From Eubacterium sp. (GTDB lineage Bacteria > Bacillota > Clostridia > Lachnospirales > Lachnospiraceae), in the NCBI GenBank assembly GCA_022776205.1, contig JALFIK010000144.1:1-15160 (forward strand): a stretch of 15,160 nt of DNA, written 5' to 3'. Numbering within the stretch: position 1 is the first letter of the stretch; each line of letters opens with the position of its first letter. This document shows, one piece after another, positions 13,099 through 15,160 of the stretch. The position numbers and the translations under genes were made by a program. The notes below the pieces were generated by a model. It was not told the origin of the DNA. It worked only from the letters and a program-made list of their open reading frames with translations, and did not search any database.

Positions 13099-13430
13099 TC
13101 ATAAACCTCCTTCAGCTCTTCGATATCATCCAGCACTGTAACAAGTCCTGTCACTCCGGACATCTCCCACATTCTCTTTATTATCTCATTTCCCCCAAAA
13201 AGATACACCCTGCCGTTTACCGGACTGGACTTCCTGACTCGTCCCAGAATCAGCCCGATTCCCGAGCTATCCATGAAAACCGTTCTGGAAAAATCAAAAA
13301 TAATATCCCGAATCAGAAAATGCATACAACTTGCTTCACATTCCTGACGAATTTTTTCTGCCTGCCGATGATCGATTTCTTTCGGAAGACGAATAATCAG
13401 ACACTGATTTCTTACATAACAAAAATGCAT
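13095..13430 (-). CDS. spoIIAA: Anti-anti-sigma factor (STAS domain)
   Basis: SpoIIAA frees sigma-F by capturing SpoIIAB when dephosphorylated by SpoIIE in the forespore. The 111-residue STAS-domain protein (B. subtilis 117) carries the phosphorylation motif FMDSSGIGLILGR at 52-64, with S55 corresponding to B. subtilis Ser58. The helix around KRMWEMSGVTGLVTVL (85-100) is also conserved. A cysteine-containing N-terminus (MHFCYVRNQC) is slightly shorter than usual. The ATG at 13430 has AAGGAGG eight bases upstream. The gene heads the spoIIAA-spoIIAB-sigF operon. A strong terminator lies between it and the upstream TPR gene, so it needs its own promoter. A Spo0A box occurs 65 bases upstream, but I could not identify a convincing sigma-H promoter. 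Confidence 0.95.
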   Translation of the reverse strand: MHFCYVRNQCLIIRLPKEIDHRQAEKIRQECEASCMHFLIRDIIFDFSRTVFMDSSGIGLILGRVRKSSPVNGRVYLFGGNEIIKRMWEMSGVTGLVTVLDDIEELKEVYE

Positions 13431-13470
13431 ACTTATTTCCTCCTTTTCTTTTTCTTTATTTTACCGAAAG

Positions 13471-13510
13471 AAAAAAAATAAGTCCGGCAGAATCTGTCGA
13501 ACTTATTTTT
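13471..13510 (-). terminator. Rho-independent terminator after the zinc-ribbon/TPR gene
   Basis: ACTTATTTTT (13501-13510) and AAAAATAAGT (13474-13483) are exact complements. Inner pairs CAG/CTG and flanking CG/GC extend the stem around a short ATT loop. A run of eight T residues follows on the minus strand. The hairpin begins 17 bases after the stop of the TPR gene and ends about 40 bases before the spoIIAA start. Confidence 0.85.
13495..13501 (+). promoter_or_regulatory. Spo0A box upstream of spoIIAA
   Basis: TGTCGAA is a perfect match to the core Spo0A-binding sequence TGNCGAA, 65-71 bases upstream of the spoIIAA start. In B. subtilis and clostridia the spoIIA operon is activated by phosphorylated Spo0A. 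A 7-base match is expected about twice by chance in 15 kb, so position is the real support. A TAAAAT (13464-13459 region) with a poor -35 lies between the box and the gene. Confidence 0.5.
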
Positions 13511-13526
13511 AAATTATCGCATCATT

Positions 13527-15047
13527 TTATTCTTCTTCATCAGCGGTATCTCCCGCTTCTTTATTCTCTCCGGATTTCTCATTCTTATCCTTCTTCTCCG
13601 TACTGCCTTCCTGACTATCCTCATCGTCTTTCTTTCCACTCTGGGCTTTGGAAGCAGCCTCCTTGGCATCGTTCACCATCATGCCAAGTCCGAGATTCGC
13701 GGATTTACGAATCAGATCACTGTTGCCGGAGTTGTTGATAATATCATAGAAATATTCCTTTGCCTTATCTGTCTTCTTTCCGAGTTTCGTATAACACATG
13801 GCAATATAATATTTCGTCTCATAACTATCGTTATATTTGAGAGACTCCTTGAAATTCTCCAGAGCATCATCATATTTGTATGCATCATAAGAAGCTTTTC
13901 CACTGCTAAAGAGCTTGCTTGCTGCGTTCGGAAATGCCTTGCTCTTCATGGATTTATATAAGTCTTTCGCCGTATCGGAAGGAAGCGCATCTTTCTCCAC
14001 TTTAACAAGATGTTTTGCTGCCTCGATATAATCGCCGCCGGAAAATGCTTCACTGGCTTTTAATATGCTGTCATACATACTATCTTCACCATCAGAACCT
14101 TCGTAAACTTTCAGGCGTTTCGTCAGACTTGTGTTTTTCTTCTTAAGACTCTTCTTATCACTCTTTAATTCATTAATTTCCGCATCTTTCTTGTTGGTCG
14201 TCTCGCTGTATTCCTTCTTCAGGTTATTATAATCCACGCTGACACTTGCCTTCACGCTCGGAATGACGAGCACAAACATGGCAACCACACCGATGGCAAG
14301 ACCGATGAGCATGTAAACAAACTGTTTCCAGGTCTCTTTATTAGGGTCTTCATAATGATCGACCGGACGAACATTTTTAAGATTTTCATTATCCGGCTTT
14401 AATGCTTCCGCAGGAATCTTGGCCGGAGTCACTTCCGGATTTTCTCCAATCTGCTGCAGAAAACGGCGAGCCGTCGTATTATAGTGATCGATTGCCAGTG
14501 CATTATTCAAATCATTTTGTGCTGCTGCATTATCTCCCGCACGCATATGGAGAAGTGCAAAGAGCAGATGTCCATTCACAAAATTCGGTGTGAGACTGAG
14601 CACCTTCTTTACCTGAATGAGTGCGAGATCATCGCTCCCCTGCTTCGCATAGAGCAGAGCTGCATTGTATTTCTTCGCTGTCTCGTTAATCTCTTCAAAA
14701 ACCGCCGGATGTTCTTCCATATGACGGATATACAGATTGGCCACATTCTCTTCCACGGAAGAAAGCTTTGCACTGATCTTCCACTGGATATAAGCCTTTC
14801 CTCCTTCTCCCATCTCATTGTAAACAAGTCCCAGGAGATTTCTTGCATCTTTATGAGATTTATTATAAGTAAGTGCCTTCTTCAGATACATCTCGGCACC
14901 ACTTAAATCATGCATCTGTGCTTTTTCCAAACCAATATTATAATAATAATTCGCTGTATTCAGCGCTTTCGCTATGTGTTTATTGTCGAAGCCGCAGGCA
15001 TTACAATATCTTGTGCCCACATTCCGGCCACATTTAATACACTTCAT
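13527..15047 (-). CDS. Zinc-ribbon, TPR-rich single-pass membrane protein
   Basis: This 506-residue protein has no named function that I can assign. An N-terminal zinc ribbon has C3xxC6 and C15xxC18. TPR-like helical repeats run through about 33-200. One membrane segment lies at about 243-267 (FVYMLIGLAIGVVAMFVLVI). A coiled coil follows at about 270-315 (YNNLKKEYSETTNKKDAEIN onward), then further TPR-like repeats at about 322-450 and an acidic, lysine-glutamate-rich disordered tail at about 470-506. With no signal peptide, the likely topology is zinc ribbon and first TPR set in the cytoplasm, second set outside. This suggests a scaffold linking inside to outside. AGAGG lies 8 bases before the ATG at 15047. 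The start codon abuts the stop of the preceding gene, so the two are co-translated. Confidence 0.85.
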   Translation of the reverse strand: MKCIKCGRNVGTRYCNACGFDNKHIAKALNTANYYYNIGLEKAQMHDLSGAEMYLKKALTYNKSHKDARNLLGLVYNEMGEGGKAYIQWKISAKLSSVEENVANLYIRHMEEHPAVFEEINETAKKYNAALLYAKQGSDDLALIQVKKVLSLTPNFVNGHLLFALLHMRAGDNAAAQNDLNNALAIDHYNTTARRFLQQIGENPEVTPAKIPAEALKPDNENLKNVRPVDHYEDPNKETWKQFVYMLIGLAIGVVAMFVLVIPSVKASVSVDYNNLKKEYSETTNKKDAEINELKSDKKSLKKKNTSLTKRLKVYEGSDGEDSMYDSILKASEAFSGGDYIEAAKHLVKVEKDALPSDTAKDLYKSMKSKAFPNAASKLFSSGKASYDAYKYDDALENFKESLKYNDSYETKYYIAMCYTKLGKKTDKAKEYFYDIINNSGNSDLIRKSANLGLGMMVNDAKEAASKAQSGKKDDEDSQEGSTEKKDKNEKSGENKEAGDTADEEE

Positions 15048-15160
15048 TTATTTCCTCTCTTTCTTACCTTCGCGTTCTTCTACAAGTTCTTCCACTAAAT
15101 CTGTAATATCCTTGATATCGTCACTGAACAACTCGTCTTCTCCAATCTCCACACCTGTAG
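15048..15160 (-). CDS. C-terminal 36 residues of an unidentified acidic protein (cut by window edge)
   Basis: An open frame enters from the right edge and stops with TAA at 15050-15048, immediately before the ATG of the zinc-ribbon/TPR gene. The visible residues include GVEIGEDELFSDDIKDITDL and then VEELVEEREGKKERK, an acidic, helical tail with a basic end. Spacing of zero bases to the next gene and an AGAGG site within its final codons support a real gene in the same operon. Too little is seen to name it. Confidence 0.6.
   Translation of the reverse strand, partial: TGVEIGEDELFSDDIKDITDLVEELVEEREGKKERK

Noticed and set aside
14984..14990. A second TGTCGAA Spo0A core box
   Set aside because: It lies inside the coding sequence of the zinc-ribbon/TPR protein (FDNK codons), and about two such 7-mers are expected by chance in this length.

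Overview
The window looks like chromosomal DNA from a low-to-moderate GC, endospore-forming Firmicute of the class Clostridia, most plausibly Lachnospiraceae. This rests on strong Shine-Dalgarno sites (GGAGG-type), an intact spoIIAA-spoIIAB-sigF locus followed by spoVAA-spoVAB, and a secreted FIVAR/Fn3-like phosphatase of a kind common in gut Lachnospiraceae. Species cannot be named from sequence alone. Almost every gene lies on the minus strand; the one clear exception is spoVAC. No rRNA, tRNA, CRISPR array or insertion sequence was seen, and no gene-free gap exceeds 300 bases.

Layout, in minus-strand transcription order from the right edge: (1) the last 36 codons of an unidentified acidic protein abut a zinc-ribbon/TPR/single-TM protein (13527-15047), closed by a strong terminator. 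(2) The forespore control operon spoIIAA-spoIIAB-sigF (11946-13430) has overlapping genes and runs into spoVAA-spoVAB (10820-11885), with a sigma-G-like promoter at the sigF/spoVAA junction. A perfect core Spo0A box lies inside the terminator hairpin upstream of spoIIAA. (3) A long bidirectional terminator separates spoVAB from the convergent, plus-strand spoVAC (10206-10667), which has its own sigma-G-like promoter and no spoVAD or spoVAE after it. (4) Divergent from spoVAC is a two-gene unit, an unknown 293-residue protein then truA. (5) A secreted metallophosphatase is followed after one base by a YibE/F-family membrane protein. Imperfect Pho-box-like repeats lie upstream of the phosphatase. 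(6) A lone SdpI/DUF1648 membrane protein ends in its own terminator. (7) A type I restriction-modification locus follows in the order hsdM-hsdS-hsdR, with hsdR cut by the left edge. Its hsdS is only half the usual length.

How they work together: the centre is the first compartment-specific switch of sporulation (SpoIIAA/SpoIIAB/SigF) joined to part of the SpoVA dipicolinic-acid channel set. The left third is host defence (type I RM) and envelope functions. I found no wholly novel system. The points most worth a second look are the broken-up and inverted spoVA set, the Spo0A box within a terminator, the half-size HsdS, the phosphatase/YibE-F pair, and the two-sided TPR membrane protein.
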